A stretch of 64,000 bases of DNA from Platycnemis pennipes (taxonomy: Eukaryota > Arthropoda > Insecta > Odonata > Platycnemididae), in contig OW121846.1 in assembly GCA_933228895.1 (NCBI GenBank), positions 45,526,107-45,590,106 on the forward strand, given 5' to 3'. Positions 1 through 11,060 of the stretch are shown here, piece after piece (positions within the stretch are counted from its first letter, which is position 1; each line of letters starts with the position of its first letter). The notes beneath the pieces were generated by a model. The model did not search any database, was not told where the DNA came from, and saw only the letters and a list, made by a program, of their open reading frames with translations. Position numbers and translations under genes: made by a program.

Positions 1-819
1 TCACTAACATCGATATCATGTAAGATAATGGGAAATATAATAGTTAGTTCGATTATGGGACACTTAGATAGAGAAAATTTGTTATTAAATAGCCAACACG
101 GTTTCAGAAAATCTAGATCATGCGAAACGCAATTGGCACTCTTTGTTCACGAATTATTGGTTTCGGGAGAAAATATTTCTCAGGTTGATACGATATTCCT
201 CGATTTAAAAAAAAGCCTTTGATAGAGTACCTCATGAAAGATTGCTCTTAAAGCTAGAAAGTTACGGTATAGATAAACTCGTAGTATGCTGGATTAATCA
301 ATTCTTAGTTGGCCGAGAACAGAAAGTTACTATAGACTGTTTCATGTCCAATATAGTTAGTGTCACATCAGGTATTCCCCAGGGAAGTGTGATAGGCCCA
401 CTTTTATTTTTTTCATATACATCAGTGACCTCGGAAGTGTTGTAGTAAACAGTAGAATTCGGCTTTTCGCAGGTGATGCAGTAGTGTATTGAGAAATTAG
501 AAGTCCGGGAGACAAGACATCGTTGGAAAAAGACCTCGTAGAAATTCAGGCGTGGTGCGATAAATGGAAACTAGAACTGAGCATAAAAAAGTGCGTGAGA
601 GTAAATTTTTGGAAAAGGAAAAACTCGATAGAAAGAAATTATATGATTCAATGCACGGAATTAGTAAAGGTGGAATCAGTTAAGTATTTAGGGGTAGCAC
701 TAACTCAGGATCTATCTTGGGGGAAACATATCAGGGAAATATGCAGTCAAGCAAATAGAAAGTTGGGGTTTATTAAAAGAATATTAGGGAAAATTGAGGA
801 GAGGGTGAAGGAACTATAG
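1..819 (+). mobile_element. LINE-A copy with broken reverse transcriptase, entering from left edge
   Basis: Reverse transcriptase of a CR1/Jockey-like non-LTR retrotransposon, which would copy its own RNA at a nicked target. Reading in three successive frames gives NSQHGFRKSRSCETQLALF, then VPHERLLLKLESYGIDK and SGIPQGSVIGPLL, then a catalytic-box remnant FAGD at about 469-480, and finally WCDKWKLELSIKK and DLSWGKHIREICSQANRKL. Frameshifts lie near 213 and 415 and a stop follows the catalytic box (about 490). The second catalytic-box residue is G where an active enzyme has D (FADD). The element stops near 815, where SINE-T sequence begins. It is therefore a dead copy, closest to the subfamily at 61 kb (both have NNSIE or KNSIE upstream of the conserved region). 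The family is clear; the exact clade is not. Confidence 0.88.
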
Positions 820-1075
820 GTAAACCGTTTCGGTCATCGGTATAACGGTGGTCCACTCTGGGGTGCTATGCGAAGGCACTTCGTGCTTAGTTCTCTGTCC
901 GTCGGATGGGACGTTGAACAGCTTTCATTTGCAAGAAGGCTGATTCCAACGCCGGGTTTCATTCCGCCCATCCTCCAATCCACGAAACATTCCTGGCGCT
1001 ATCCAATTTCCCATTTATCTTTAATGGCGCAAGTGACTTTAGAGTTCGGTTGCCTCCTCACACTACAACAATTAT
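820..1075 (+). mobile_element. SINE-T copy lacking a clear tRNA head
   Basis: The stretch CTGTCCGTCGGATGGGACGT at about 895 and the block ACGCCGGGTTTCATTCC match the SINE-T body at 34.2 kb. The end, GGCGCAAGTGACTTTAGAG, matches the SINE-T 3' end. It sits directly against the truncated LINE-A, which suggests insertion into it or joining after deletion. Confidence 0.7.
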
Positions 1076-1109
1076 CATCTGAAAGCCACGTGAGATTTGC
1101 TGGGACTAA

Positions 1110-2010
1110 CGGTACCGCTTCATTCCATCGGTAAATGACTTCCGTCTGCTAGGTTAGCCGCTTTTTCAATTAGGGATGCTTTTTGCTCTCGTAAGAAACT
1201 CTTACTTCAGCGGCGCAAAAACTCAATTGGCTTCCATGTCGTAAATTCAAGGCCAGGAGAAAATATTACTACTTGCATAGCATTCTCATCCTTGCCCCTC
1301 GCGCAGAGTCATAAATTTTACGACTGCAGTGATGTCTATGTCTTCAAAGGGCAAGGTGATAATTGTTGAAAGTTCCATTTTCTTCTTAACATGGCTGTGA
1401 TTAAGGTTTATTAGAGTACCCTTTCAAATACATGCAATTTAATTAGTAGGCCTTATTACTTTGAAAATATGCACACCATGGAATTTTTAGGATCCATCCA
1501 CCTCGTGGATTAGGTTGCTATTGAGCCAGCCTGCTATTCGATTTGTTAGAGATTAAAATCCTGCCTCGCGCTTGGGTTTTTTTTGTCATAGAATTTAGTT
1601 CTGTATTTAGTTAGGTTGGAGAGACCCATATAGCCTTAGTAGTTCGTGCACCTAAAAATTAATTCTTCCATTATTCGAGTTCCACCGCCAGATAGGACGT
1701 CATGTTTGTTGCGGGAGTTAATTCAAGTATGATACACTGCTACATAATTTGAACAGTTGGAGCATTTTAAAATCAACTCCTACTTGTGCTATCCAGAAGT
1801 TCCCTATATTCCTTTATCGCTCTATTGTTGGTGATATTTTGTTCATGATAGTAAACAACATTAACTATTACTGGCAATATTTTCCATTCTGTTACGATAT
1901 CCTTTTTGGTGAATTAGCTGCATCTGGTTGTTTCGTACAGTTAATGGATTAAAAGGATTTTGTGTTTAGCTATGTCAAGGGACCGAGCTAAAAGGAAAAA
2001 CTATCAGGGA
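1110..2010. other. No gene recognised
   Basis: AT-rich sequence with only short chance reading frames. The 67-codon frame at 1749-1952 has no motif I recognise and I do not call it a gene. Confidence 0.5.
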
Positions 2011-2014
2011 GGTG

Positions 2015-2160
2015 AGGATTTACGTGCTAATATTGTCTGGCTTCCTATTTTGAGGGCCCTTAAGTAGAGTTTCTGAATGGATTCTACATAAAGGTATTCA
2101 TGGTGCTGGTAGCTTGAAGTTGTTGGTCTTCCGGGTGTCCAGCCACGTTCGTTCATTTTC
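2015..2160 (+). repeat. Dispersed direct repeat, copy 1
   Basis: About 145 bp nearly matching 2874-3023, including TGGCTTCCTATTTTGAG, CCCTTAAGTAGAGTT and TCCAGCCACGTTCG. A short inverted piece, GACACCCGGAAGAT, lies between the copies at about 2535. This is probably an unnamed transposable element. Confidence 0.7.
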
Positions 2161-2873
2161 AAGACAGTAGTTTTGCATACGTTGCAGCAGACACCTTTAG
2201 GTCAGCGAAGTGACAATTCTTTGTTTCAGCCCGGCTCATATACCAATATTTTGGACCCAGATGTTCTCTAACTGGTCCAAATTTTTTTCTTTCTTAGCAC
2301 GAGTTTCCAGTTGCCGGAATGCATGTAGCTGTGGCCCCTGTACAAGTTCTCTGGATATTTAACAATTACAATTTCTTCCCTGATGCACCATGGGAAATAG
2401 CAAAATGTCATTAGTGATTAATTTGGCCTCAATAAATTGGTGTTATGTGTCGATCATGTTAAGAAATGTTCGGCAGTGGCGGAGAGACGCTGTTTCTGAT
2501 TCTTTGTGGCCCTTGGTTCAATTTAGGCCCGGCAGGACACCCGGAAGATAAACATCCCTAATGGTTATTGCTCTCGTCTTGGGATTAAGTTCAGCATAGC
2601 ATTAAAATATTTGGTGCTATCACAGCCATTTTAGACCATAAAAACTATTCGGAACTAAAACTTATCTAAATCCGTGGGACACTGACTTAAACTTGGGACA
2701 TTGTTATTGTATATTTTAAATTTCAATTTAATTGCTCATTTTCACTTCTTAAGAAATATTAGCTCCACTACCTACGTGAAAAGAATGAGAAAGCCACTTT
2801 TGTTCAGAGAAAATGCAGCAAAATGGCTTCCTTCGGATAAAGAAGTTTTTCCGCTACTAATTGCTACAGAGAG

Positions 2874-3023
2874 GCGAGAACTTACGTGTTAGTTATTCTC
2901 TGGCTTCCTATTTTGAGTACCCTTAAGTAGAGTTCCTGAATGAATTCTACATGAAGGTATTCGCGGCGCTGGTAGTTTGAAGATGCTTGTCTTCCGGGTA
3001 TCCAGCCACGTTCGCTCATTTTC
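2874..3023 (+). repeat. Dispersed direct repeat, copy 2
   Basis: Same orientation as the copy at 2015-2160, about 860 bp downstream. The two differ at scattered positions, so the duplication is not recent or the copies inserted independently. Confidence 0.7.
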
Positions 3024-3317
3024 CTTAGTAATAAGTAGCAAGTAGTAGTTTTTCAGCAGTAGCAATTATTCAATCCTATGCATTCGCTGTATTAAGAACT
3101 CTTTATTCTAGAGAAGTAAATTAATGTCAACACACCAAAATCACCCATATCACTTAGTAGATCAAATACCTTGACCATTTATCCATTCTTGACCATCAAA
3201 GACCTGGCATCATGCTGTGACTCATGTTAAGTCATGGATTATATTTTCTGGAAATAATTCAACTCCATCCATAAACGTAGAGCAAGAATCTTCTCATCCT
3301 ATGGGGCAGTGGCCATT

Positions 3318-3450
3318 TTACATCTATATTTACGCAATGCTCTGTTAGCCACCGCGAGGGTGTGTGGCAGGGAGTGAAGATCACCAAGCATGCGCTTCTT
3401 ATATGCAACTAAGAGCTTCGATGCTCTTTCATGCAATGCAATGTAATTTT
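3318..3450 (-). mobile_element. LINE-A 3' end, minus strand
   Basis: The inverted tail ACATCTATATTTACGCAATG is followed by GAGGGTGTGTGGCAGGGAG and GAAGATCACCAAGCATG. The GAAGATCACC version marks the second LINE-A subfamily, as at 56.8 and 61.0 kb. Only the untranslated 3' end is left. Confidence 0.75.
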
Positions 3451-3595
3451 AACCACATCATGAATCCGTGTTTCTAAAACAGGGGGAACTCTGTTCTTGC
3501 AGTTATTATTCGGCGGACGAAATCAATAACTGCGGTCATTTATGCCATTTAGAGTAGGTGAGCTAGTAGTCAGAGATAGGATTTATCAGGGAACG

Positions 3596-3695
3596 GACTA
3601 TGGGTGGAGAGAACTCCGGCGTTGGTTCAGCCTGCTCGGGATGAAAGGCACGAAGGATATCACGGTGAAACGTCTGAAGGAAGGAGTACTGGGGG
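3596..3695 (-). mobile_element. SINE-T body fragment, minus strand
   Basis: Degenerate inverted SINE-T body: GAGAGAACTCCGGCGTTGG, then GAAAGGCACGAAGG, then an eroded GGAGTACT. It lies beside a LINE-A tail. The 84-codon open frame across this join is not a gene. Confidence 0.55.
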
Positions 3696-3699
3696 GTGA

Positions 3700-3808
3700 T
3701 TATGTAAAGTCAAATTCGAGATGTAAACGTCACAACTATACCAACTATACACCCCCTGCCACACACCCTCGCGGTGGCTTGCAGGGTATCGTGTAGATGT
3801 AGATGTAC
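3700..3808 (+). mobile_element. LINE-A 3' end, plus strand
   Basis: CCCCTGCCACACACCCTCG, GGTGGCTTGCAGGGTATCG and the tail GTGTAGATGTAGATGT. This is a very short 5'-truncated copy. Confidence 0.8.
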
Positions 3809-3839
3809 CAATATATGGAATGAGCGTCATAGTTCGTAG

Positions 3840-4150
3840 CACCCGTGGCATCCCGGTCACGACGTCGTGATCCGGAACGTCGTCGTGACGGTCGTCCCGG
3901 GTTACGAAGACGGAGTCGGATCATTTTGCGGACCATTTCGTTCATAATCGGTCGCCAAAGAATTGCTTGCATGAAGGCGCCGCGACTTCGGTGGACGGTT
4001 GTCGTAGCTGCGATTGTAGCAGATGACGTGATCTTTTTCGGGCAGCATACCCCTTTACCAAGAGAAGAGCATGTTATTTTAGCGAATGATTTATCCTTTC
4101 AAGTCTCCGGCTTTGAACGATGGGTAGCGAACCGTTCTCCCTTGTGAGCC
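3840..4150. other. CpG-dense block with short overlapping open frames
   Basis: Visibly rich in CG dinucleotides compared with its AT-rich surroundings. It is open in both directions (100 codons plus strand from 3845, 75 codons minus strand ending at 3745). The arginine-rich translations come from the CG content and show no domain. It could be an old CpG-rich transposon piece or a first exon or promoter; I cannot tell which. Confidence 0.4.
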
Positions 4151-6050
4151 AAAGCTCTCCATTTAGCCGAATTTCTTTCAACTTTAGAGAATCACCCCCC
4201 TGTACTCAAAAAATTCTCCACACGACAGCCGAGTAGCCATCGATGTCCCAATATGTGAACTCCGGGATTCATGCCTGGAACATACCCGGAGCATTCACAT
4301 TCATACACCATTGCCGCAATTGCGATGAATGGGGTCGTTTATATATTTTTTATTGTCGGATCTGATAAGGTTTGTAAAATAAAAATACTCTAATTTGTCC
4401 GTTTTTTGATCCGTCAATTATTTCTTGAGTTTAAGCGGCAAAAAACTGATATTTTAACCCTTTCGGAAAAGTGGGCGTGGTGTAACCTCTGACGTGACAC
4501 AGCTGACTCTGCAAATAGAAGCGATTGCGACAGGATCTGTGCGAGCAGACCTTCTGAGAACCCCCCTCCGCTCCCTTCCTTTTACCTAAAAGCAGTCAAG
4601 GACGGGAGGAATATGACGTAATTATTTTCAAAGCAGCTTTATCGGTGGGCGTCACCTATTGCTTATTTTAATTTTTAATTTATTAGTGAATGGTTGTGGT
4701 TAGAAGATTTATTTTTTCACTGAAACTCGTTTTTAGTTTCCATCTAACAATTTCGTGTACAAAATTTCGATTTTGGTTCCAAATAAACGCCCCCATAATG
4801 GATGTCGTTGTCCATTCAAGATAATTTTTATTGCTTCAGATGTCACCATCTTTTGGGTTTGCCAAGTGGGGAGTAGGGATAATTCTTCGATGGCTAATGT
4901 AACATTGTTAATTATAAATAAACTTAGGTGTTAAGTGATTCAGAGGATTAGGTTTTATCTCATCTACTCAGTGTCTTAATCTTAAGATCATCCTAATCCG
5001 AAGAGAAGTACTTTGTGTGACCTGGTAGATGCGTCACTAACCTGGTTACCGCGGCCGCCCTCAATATCTCAAAAGATCAGACTTTTCTTGGTCAGTTATT
5101 TTTTATGAAGTAGAACAGGGTCTCATAGTTGTTCTATCTGCAAACTTAGTATTTTTATGCCAAATTAGACTCAAAAGTCGGCCCACACGGCGAGCGTGGT
5201 CGTCTGCATATTTCTCCAATATCGAACTTCACGTATTGCTTGCGTGTTCCATACCTACAGACTGTCCATTTGATTTTTGTAGGTTATGAAACTTGACTTT
5301 ATGTACGCGCCAAGAGAGTCTTGCATGCTTTCCGACCACAAATGCACACATGACTCCCCCTCCCAAAACAGAATAGTTTCCGGAGTCGTTTTAGGTCGTC
5401 GTTAATGCAAGTGCACCGCAAATGAAGCAAGTGATGAACTGGTCTGAGCGTGCCTGTGTAAAAATAGTGGTATTTAATCATTTTGGACGTCAAAATCCCC
5501 TGGTGAAAATACGTAATAAAATTGTCAATGCAAATATTACCTCGAGCCATTGATTTAAGTACGGATGTTGGGAATACCTTGTGAGTCATCATTCACCCGT
5601 TTTAATTGCTACGAATTTAAAATAGCTATCGAAAGGTAGTATGTACTTTAAATTCCAAGCGTTTCAATGAGATAGAATCTAACTTTCCAAATATTACTTA
5701 CTAACGCTATAGCTTCTTGAAAGCTAATTTTTTATTTTGGATTTTTGATAGCTTCTTCGGATTAAAATGCTATGCGTAGGATTAATTAATGAAATATTGC
5801 AATGGGCATATATTGGCAGATGAGCTTTAGTCCTAGAAGGCCCAACTTACCATTAATATCAACTTGCAAGTCGAGAAAATTGTTTCAGAGGCATAAAAAT
5901 GGTTAAAAAAGGAAGGAAATTAGTGGGGTACCTGTATTTCTGAGGTAGACTAGCTAATGCTTAGACTTTACTCAGCGAGTGAGCTACAGGACTCACGGAA
6001 GTGGGTAATAAATAATTTCAAGCATTTATACCTTGTATAGTACTACATTT
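4150..6050. other. No gene recognised
   Basis: AT-rich DNA. A 97-codon minus-strand frame at 5299-5592 has no domain or signal that I recognise and no sign of a promoter or splice structure. I regard it as unproven. Confidence 0.45.
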
Positions 6051-6090
6051 ATACTTAGTGCTAAGTATAAGTGCTAAGTATATTACTAAG
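6051..6090. repeat. Short imperfect tandem and palindromic repeat
   Basis: The unit AAGTGCTAAGTATA is repeated with CTTAGTGCTAAGTA, each unit nearly self-complementary. It lies just before the rearranged LINE-A at 6135. Confidence 0.6.
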
Positions 6091-6102
6091 TCGAAGAGTA
6101 CT

Positions 6103-6135
6103 TAGTCATTTAGAAAACAATAAACTAATATCTGG
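6103..6135 (+). repeat. 33-bp direct repeat, left copy
   Basis: Contains GTCATTTAGAAAACAATAA. The partner is at 7485-7517, about 30 of 33 positions alike. Together they bracket the LINE-A complex. Confidence 0.75.
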
Positions 6136-6272
6136 TAACTTACTATGGTAGACTGACCCATGTTCATAAAATTAGAGAAATCAGTTACTTTTCCCTAATT
6201 AGACCTCATTTGGAATTTGGTAACAGTATATGTGATCCTTACGAAATCGATCTAAATAATAAACCTGAAGGT
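6135..6272 (+). mobile_element. Rearranged LINE-A fragment with segments in the wrong order
   Basis: The first part (6135-6181) matches the distal coding region around TACTATGGTAGACTG and CATAAAATTAGAGAAAT. It then passes straight into a part that lies upstream in intact copies (TTTTCCCTAATTAGACCTCA, then TCCTTACGAAATCGATCTAA). The join falls on AGAGAAAT or GAGAAATCAG, which both segments share. Confidence 0.75.
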
Positions 6273-6454
6273 ACGTAGCTAATGGCTCAATATTTTATTT
6301 ATTTTACAGGTGAAAGAGTCAGCGATATTCAGTGTAAATTTATAATATTAATTGCAGCTTAATGCAGCGCAGGTTTTGGATAAAGTAAAAGTGAAATATT
6401 AGGTAAGAGAGAGAATAATTCGGTGTGGGGAAAGCATTTAAACTTTTCGGGCAG

Positions 6455-7384
6455 TATTATGAATTAGTGTGGTACATGGCAGTTAGAATTAAATGTTTAA
6501 AAATTTGTAGTAATGAACATTTGCAATAAGAATTGTTCTCTTCCTAAAATTTACAAAATAAATAATAATGAATTAAAGAACGTGGAATCCATTAAATATC
6601 TTGGAGTAAGACTCACACATGATCTTTCCTGGGGTAAACACATTCGTGAAATAATGGGACAAGCTGATCGTTAACTGGGTTTCATCGAAAGAGTATTGGG
6701 TAAATGTGACAATCATGTACGAGAAATCAGTTACTTATCTCTTGTTAGACCTAATTTGGAATATGCTGCCAGTATATGGAATCCCTACGAAATCGGTCTA
6801 GTTAATGAACTTGAACGTGAGCAGCAAAGATCGGCAAGATTTGTAAAGGGGCGGTACGATAATTATATTAGCGAAACCAGTCTACTAAATGAATGAAAAT
6901 GGGAGTCATTGTCAGATCGAAGGTTGAAATTTAGACTTAATCTCCTAATTAAATTCCATGATAATATTTTCAGTGATGACGTTAAAAATATTTTGCGAAA
7001 CCCAACTTTCTATGGTAGACTGAGCCATAATCATAAAATTAGATAAATTGAATGCCGAACTAACAGATTCAAAATGTCCTTTTTTCCTCCTACAATTAGA
7101 TATATGAATGGCGGTAAATATATCAAATACGATTGAATCAATGTTTAGCATAGGTAGCTGCATGTTGGTATAAGTACTTGAAGGTAACCCAACCAACAGC
7201 ATGTTTTTGTATGCTTGCTAAGATAGTTTTAACTTTAAAAAAAATAAAGTTTAGACTAATATATAGTATATTACTAATCCTTTTTTATGCATGATATGTA
7301 CTGCATTTTTGGTGAGAATTCAATCCCTGCCACATACCTTTATAGTAGCTAGCTGGGTATTATCTAAATGTGTAGATGTAGATG
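6455..7384 (+). mobile_element. 5'-truncated LINE-A, 3' half of RT ORF plus tail
   Basis: Follows the copy at 43 kb from the WQLELN region through SLVRPNLEYAASIWNPYEIG, RQRSARF-like sequence and RCRTDRFKMS-like sequence to the 3' end GCCACATACC and the tail GTAGATGTAGATG. Stops and frameshifts break it: TAA at about 6673 and a frame loss near 6893, after LLNE. It is an inactive copy. The C-terminal region lies after the RT domain and is typical of this LINE group. Confidence 0.88.
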
Positions 7385-7484
7385 AAAAAAAAGTATTATG
7401 GCAGGGTCATAAGGAGAAAATTTTAACTGGCATAGAAACGTCCATGAAGACTAGGAAAGTATCAAACGCTAAATTAATAATTGT

Positions 7485-7517
7485 AAGTCATTTAGAAAAC
7501 AATAAACTGATACCTGG
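7485..7517 (+). repeat. 33-bp direct repeat, right copy
   Basis: Partner of 6103-6135. About 100 bp of unassigned sequence lies between the LINE-A tail and this repeat. Confidence 0.75.
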
Positions 7518-7519
7518 AA

Positions 7520-8640
7520 ACATGACCTTGCATAGTTTCAAAGCGTGTTCAAAGACGTAAGTGGATTCTGATAATTGGATTCGCATAAGAGTTCCGCTGA
7601 TTTTAAGAAGGGTAGAGAGGAAAATTAAATAAGGAAGAATATTAAATTAATATATAGCGCAGAGCAAACATAGTATTGTCTAATTGCTATAGATGGCTAC
7701 AGATGACCCAATGACGGCATGTTATGCACCAAATATCTAAAGTGTTTGTTACTCCGGATGACCATGAACGTACATCTATTGCCGCATCGTTGAACAGTAA
7801 AATTTAAATAATACTTTTGGCATCATAGAGTAAAGCAATGAATCATTAGGAAACGCCAAATGATTAGGTATATTGCCTATATCATTATTGGGCAATATTT
7901 ATTCTAGTTAATTGTTCAAAAATAGTATTTTTTAAAGGATTTGTGAAAAATATTTGTCACCATAGTGAACAATAGTTTTATACAGGCGACGATTCCTCAG
8001 AGACTAAGATATGGATATTAGGTAGGCTAGCTGTGAATAAAATATTTCATAATTCCTTCAAAATGCAGATAGTGTGCATTTATCGTAAAAATATATACTG
8101 TAAAATACGCATTAAATACTAACATAGAAAAATGAAATATTAAAATTGATACACATTCCATTTTTGCATGCACAAAGCAGTACTACGGAAGTAGAGGAAA
8201 GCGGAAATTCAAGTGTTAAAGCTTTTGCATGAATATTCGGAACCTACTAGGAACGGGAGCCTGTAATGCGTGCGAGTCAACGAATCAGATCTTCTTTGCC
8301 ACCACGTGCCATTTAAAAAAATGCAATCTTTTTATAACACTTTAATATAATAACGTATCATTTTAAAATGAATGTTAAAATACAATTTCGTTTCATTTAA
8401 ATTTCAATTCATTGAATTCTATAATTCAATGCAAAACTGATTTCGCTTTGCATAAAATGACCATAGTTGTCCACACACCCTTAAATCTAAAATTACTAAT
8501 ATTATTCTGCCTCAGTATTCGAAAGGTTTGCTATTATTATCTTGTACAGATCTGGAAATAGTTTTTTTTCAAAGAAGGAAATAATGCATTTCAATTTCAA
8601 ACTCTAAACACTGGGTTATATTCTTTATGCCGTGATGCAT
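7520..8640. other. No gene recognised
   Basis: Strongly AT-rich with many stops in all frames. I see no repeat or gene. Confidence 0.55.
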
Positions 8641-8649
8641 CCATTCACC

Positions 8650-9110
8650 TGCCTCACAGCGTTCTCGATCGCGCAGTTACATGGTGCTCATATCTCTCAC
8701 GGAATCTGTCTCCACGCTTCGTTGGACCCGACACACGAGACCTCGTGCATCTGAAAGCAGTCCATTCCGCCGACCGCTCCATTCATCGCATCCGTCACCC
8801 GGGACGCCAAGGATTCCGGTGTGCCCCAAGAAGTCATCCGTGAGCCAACCTCTTTCCCATGGGATCCGTCAACTCATTCACCATTGGTCGTGGCACGCAA
8901 CGGGGCCGCTATACGCCCCGACATCCGAGATACCTGTAGCCGAATCCAGCTCATGCCTCTCGGTGACCCCCGTACACCTGAACGTAGGGCTTCACAAGCT
9001 GATGTCCAGCTGAGTAACGGAAATGCTATTCTCAGGGTCCGATTCGGTCAGAGATTGCGCCTTGGACCGATTCGTCAAATGACCGGATCACTTCGTCCAT
9101 AGTGGTCATT
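8650..9110 (+). other. GC-rich block with two overlapping open frames
   Basis: Two plus-strand frames overlap here, 110 codons from 8681 and 93 codons from 8821. Both are rich in proline, serine and arginine and lack a recognisable domain. CG content is much higher than in the flanks and a SINE-T copy follows at once. Possible explanations are part of an unrecognised retroelement or a diverged exon. I would not name a product. Confidence 0.35.
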
Positions 9111-9164
9111 ATGGGAAACAACAAGCACTTATTCGACCTTAGGGGTCAAGAAGGCCCCCGAGAG

Positions 9165-9330
9165 GGGCCAATTTTGAATTTCGGCAGTGAAAGATATTTG
9201 TCATTGGTAAACTGGCCCCTACTTGAGTGGCATTTGGAGAGCATACGAGTTCAATACTCCGTCCGTCGGATGAGGCGTTAAGCAGTGGTCCCCTTGGAAC
9301 CTCGCCTTATGGTAGGGATTTACCTTTGCT
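9165..9330 (+). mobile_element. SINE-T copy
   Basis: The end of the head (TTGAATTTCGGCAGTGAAAG) and the body (TACTCCGTCCGTCGGATGAG, GTGGTCCCCTTGG) match other copies. The start of the tRNA head is lost. Confidence 0.75.
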
Positions 9331-9594
9331 ACCACACTGACACGGATGCCACGCATGGGACTAGTTTTCATTAAATCAATAACGAAAATAAATATTAAAA
9401 CATAATATCATTGTTCAAGAGTACATGAGAGCAAACCTTTATGATTTTCCGGTGGTTCATGTTCCCAGTATTAGTCAATGTCGTTTTCCTGTCAGCAGGA
9501 TTAGATAAATTCGTAGCTAGAGTGCTAGTATCCTAGCCAGTGAACCCCATTTTGAAATATTTAGGTAAAAATACTTTCATTCTCCTTTATATGA

Positions 9595-9735
9595 GGTGAA
9601 AAACTTTCACTTTAGTACTCCGTCCATTGAGTGGGACGGAGTAGTAAAGTGAAGTCGGCCAAGCCCACCAAACGGATCCAATGAGCCCTTAAGGGTCTTT
9701 CTCTAAGGAACGCTTAAACCAAAGCTGGGTTTCAC
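9595..9735 (+). mobile_element. Degenerate SINE-T body containing a hairpin
   Basis: Contains TAGTACTCCGTCCATTGAG, a degraded AAGGAACGCTTAAACC-type segment and GCTGGGTTTCACTCC. Around 9603-9655 the sequence folds back on itself: CTTTAGTACTCCGTCC is nearly the reverse complement of GGGACGGAGTAGTAAAG. Confidence 0.55.
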
Positions 9736-9899
9736 TCCAACCTACTTCCAGTTTATGTATATCATACCCGTATCTGTCCACCTAACTGTATTTTAAGGAG
9801 CTGGTTCACCCGATGCAAGTAGTGCGTATCCGCTCGTTCGCTCTCTTCGGTCCGGCAATGAGAGAATGCACATTTCTCTGTCACTCTTGTAACCAGCTC

Positions 9900-10010
9900 G
9901 TCACGGCGTCGTAGGAACCAAAGTGTTTTAAATACGCAGTACTTGCAGTCATTTGGAAAGAAATAGGTCTATGGTTTGATTCCCGGTCCGAGGAACCATA
10001 TTTATCCACC
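9900..10010 (+). mobile_element. tRNA-like SINE fragment, second type
   Basis: B-box-like GGTTTGATTCCCGGTCC followed by GAACCATATTTATCCACCT. The same block recurs at about 10.29 kb, so this is a repeat and not a tRNA gene. No cloverleaf can be completed. Confidence 0.5.
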
Positions 10011-10234
10011 TATTGTCTACGATCTTGCTTGCCATTCAGAGTGGCAGTGATAATATCTTACATATAGTTGCCTATCGCACTTAGCGGTTGGTTGTTGGAT
10101 CTATCTCCGTTCACTGTACTTTCTTCGGAGCCTGATATCACCTGACGGTAGCCATCGGTAATGGATCGTAATTACGAATGAAAAATTCAAAAGAATATTC
10201 TCGTACATATTCTTTTGAAGTTACATTTTGGATC

Positions 10235-10330
10235 ACGAATAATGGGTAGCATCGAGATCTCCAAAATAGCCCAATGTCAAAGGTTCTTGGTTCCATCCCG
10301 GTCCATAAAACATTTTTTTCCTCTTTCCAC
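10235..10330 (+). mobile_element. tRNA-like SINE fragment, second type
   Basis: A-box-like GGGTAGCATCGAGATC and B-box-like GGTTCCATCCCGGTCC lie about 45 bp apart, followed by CCATAAAACATTTTTTTCCT. It resembles the copy at 9.98 kb. Confidence 0.5.
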
Positions 10331-11060
10331 CGTACTCCATATAAGCTTCACGGTGGCAGAGTTAACCTGCATGCCACTATGAAGGTGCATGAAAGAAGGT
10401 GAATCTCCACCAAACAGGCGCTTCTAATCATGATTAAAGAGGATTAGGGGGCATATTTTAGTCGAACTATATCAATTTAAAAATATTTAACGAGCAGAGC
10501 AAGCATGCATAAACGTGCTGTTACTTGGTTTATTTAAAAGTTCTTATACCGAAATGTAATAGGTATTTTTATTGAATTAAATATCGTCTCTTCAGATCCA
10601 TAGAAGTGCGAGGTAAGAAAGAAATTTTGAATCAGTATTATCAGTGATCGATTCCCCAAATTTAATGTTTATGGTCCAGTCTAACATTGTAAGTAGAAGT
10701 TTGCTAAATACTTATATTTAACATCATCAGTTTCAGTATTATTTTGGAATTTTCTTAAAAAGTTTGGTCTGTATTTAAATAGCGGTTTGTCCTGCATGTA
10801 AGGTCTGGTAAGTAAGTAACATAGGTTCTTCTAATAAACTGGCTTAAAATAATGAAATTCTTTTTAAATTCATGTAAGAAATAAACGTTTAAATCTTCAC
10901 TAAAAGTGTAATAACTTGAACATTATCACATTTTTGGGCAACAATCCGAATATAGAGCATTTAAGTCCGAAAGTAGCGGCTTTGTTCTGCGCCACACGTC
11001 ATTAGCTTTCGATGTCCAACCGCCTAAAAGCTGGTTTGACTCCCCATTCCACTCAATTTT
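10330..11060. other. No gene recognised
   Basis: AT-rich DNA without a supported feature. Confidence 0.5.

Noticed and set aside
5299..5592. 97-codon minus-strand frame
   Set aside because: No domain, no promoter or splice context. Its cysteine- and histidine-rich C-terminus does not form a regular zinc-finger spacing.
8681..9102. Frames of 110 and 93 codons as a possible gene
   Set aside because: They overlap in different registers, show no recognisable motif and sit in a CG-rich block. Kept only as an unassigned block.
9960..10320. tRNA genes suggested by B-box-like sequences
   Set aside because: No acceptor stem or cloverleaf can be formed, and the same flanking block occurs in both copies, as expected of SINEs.
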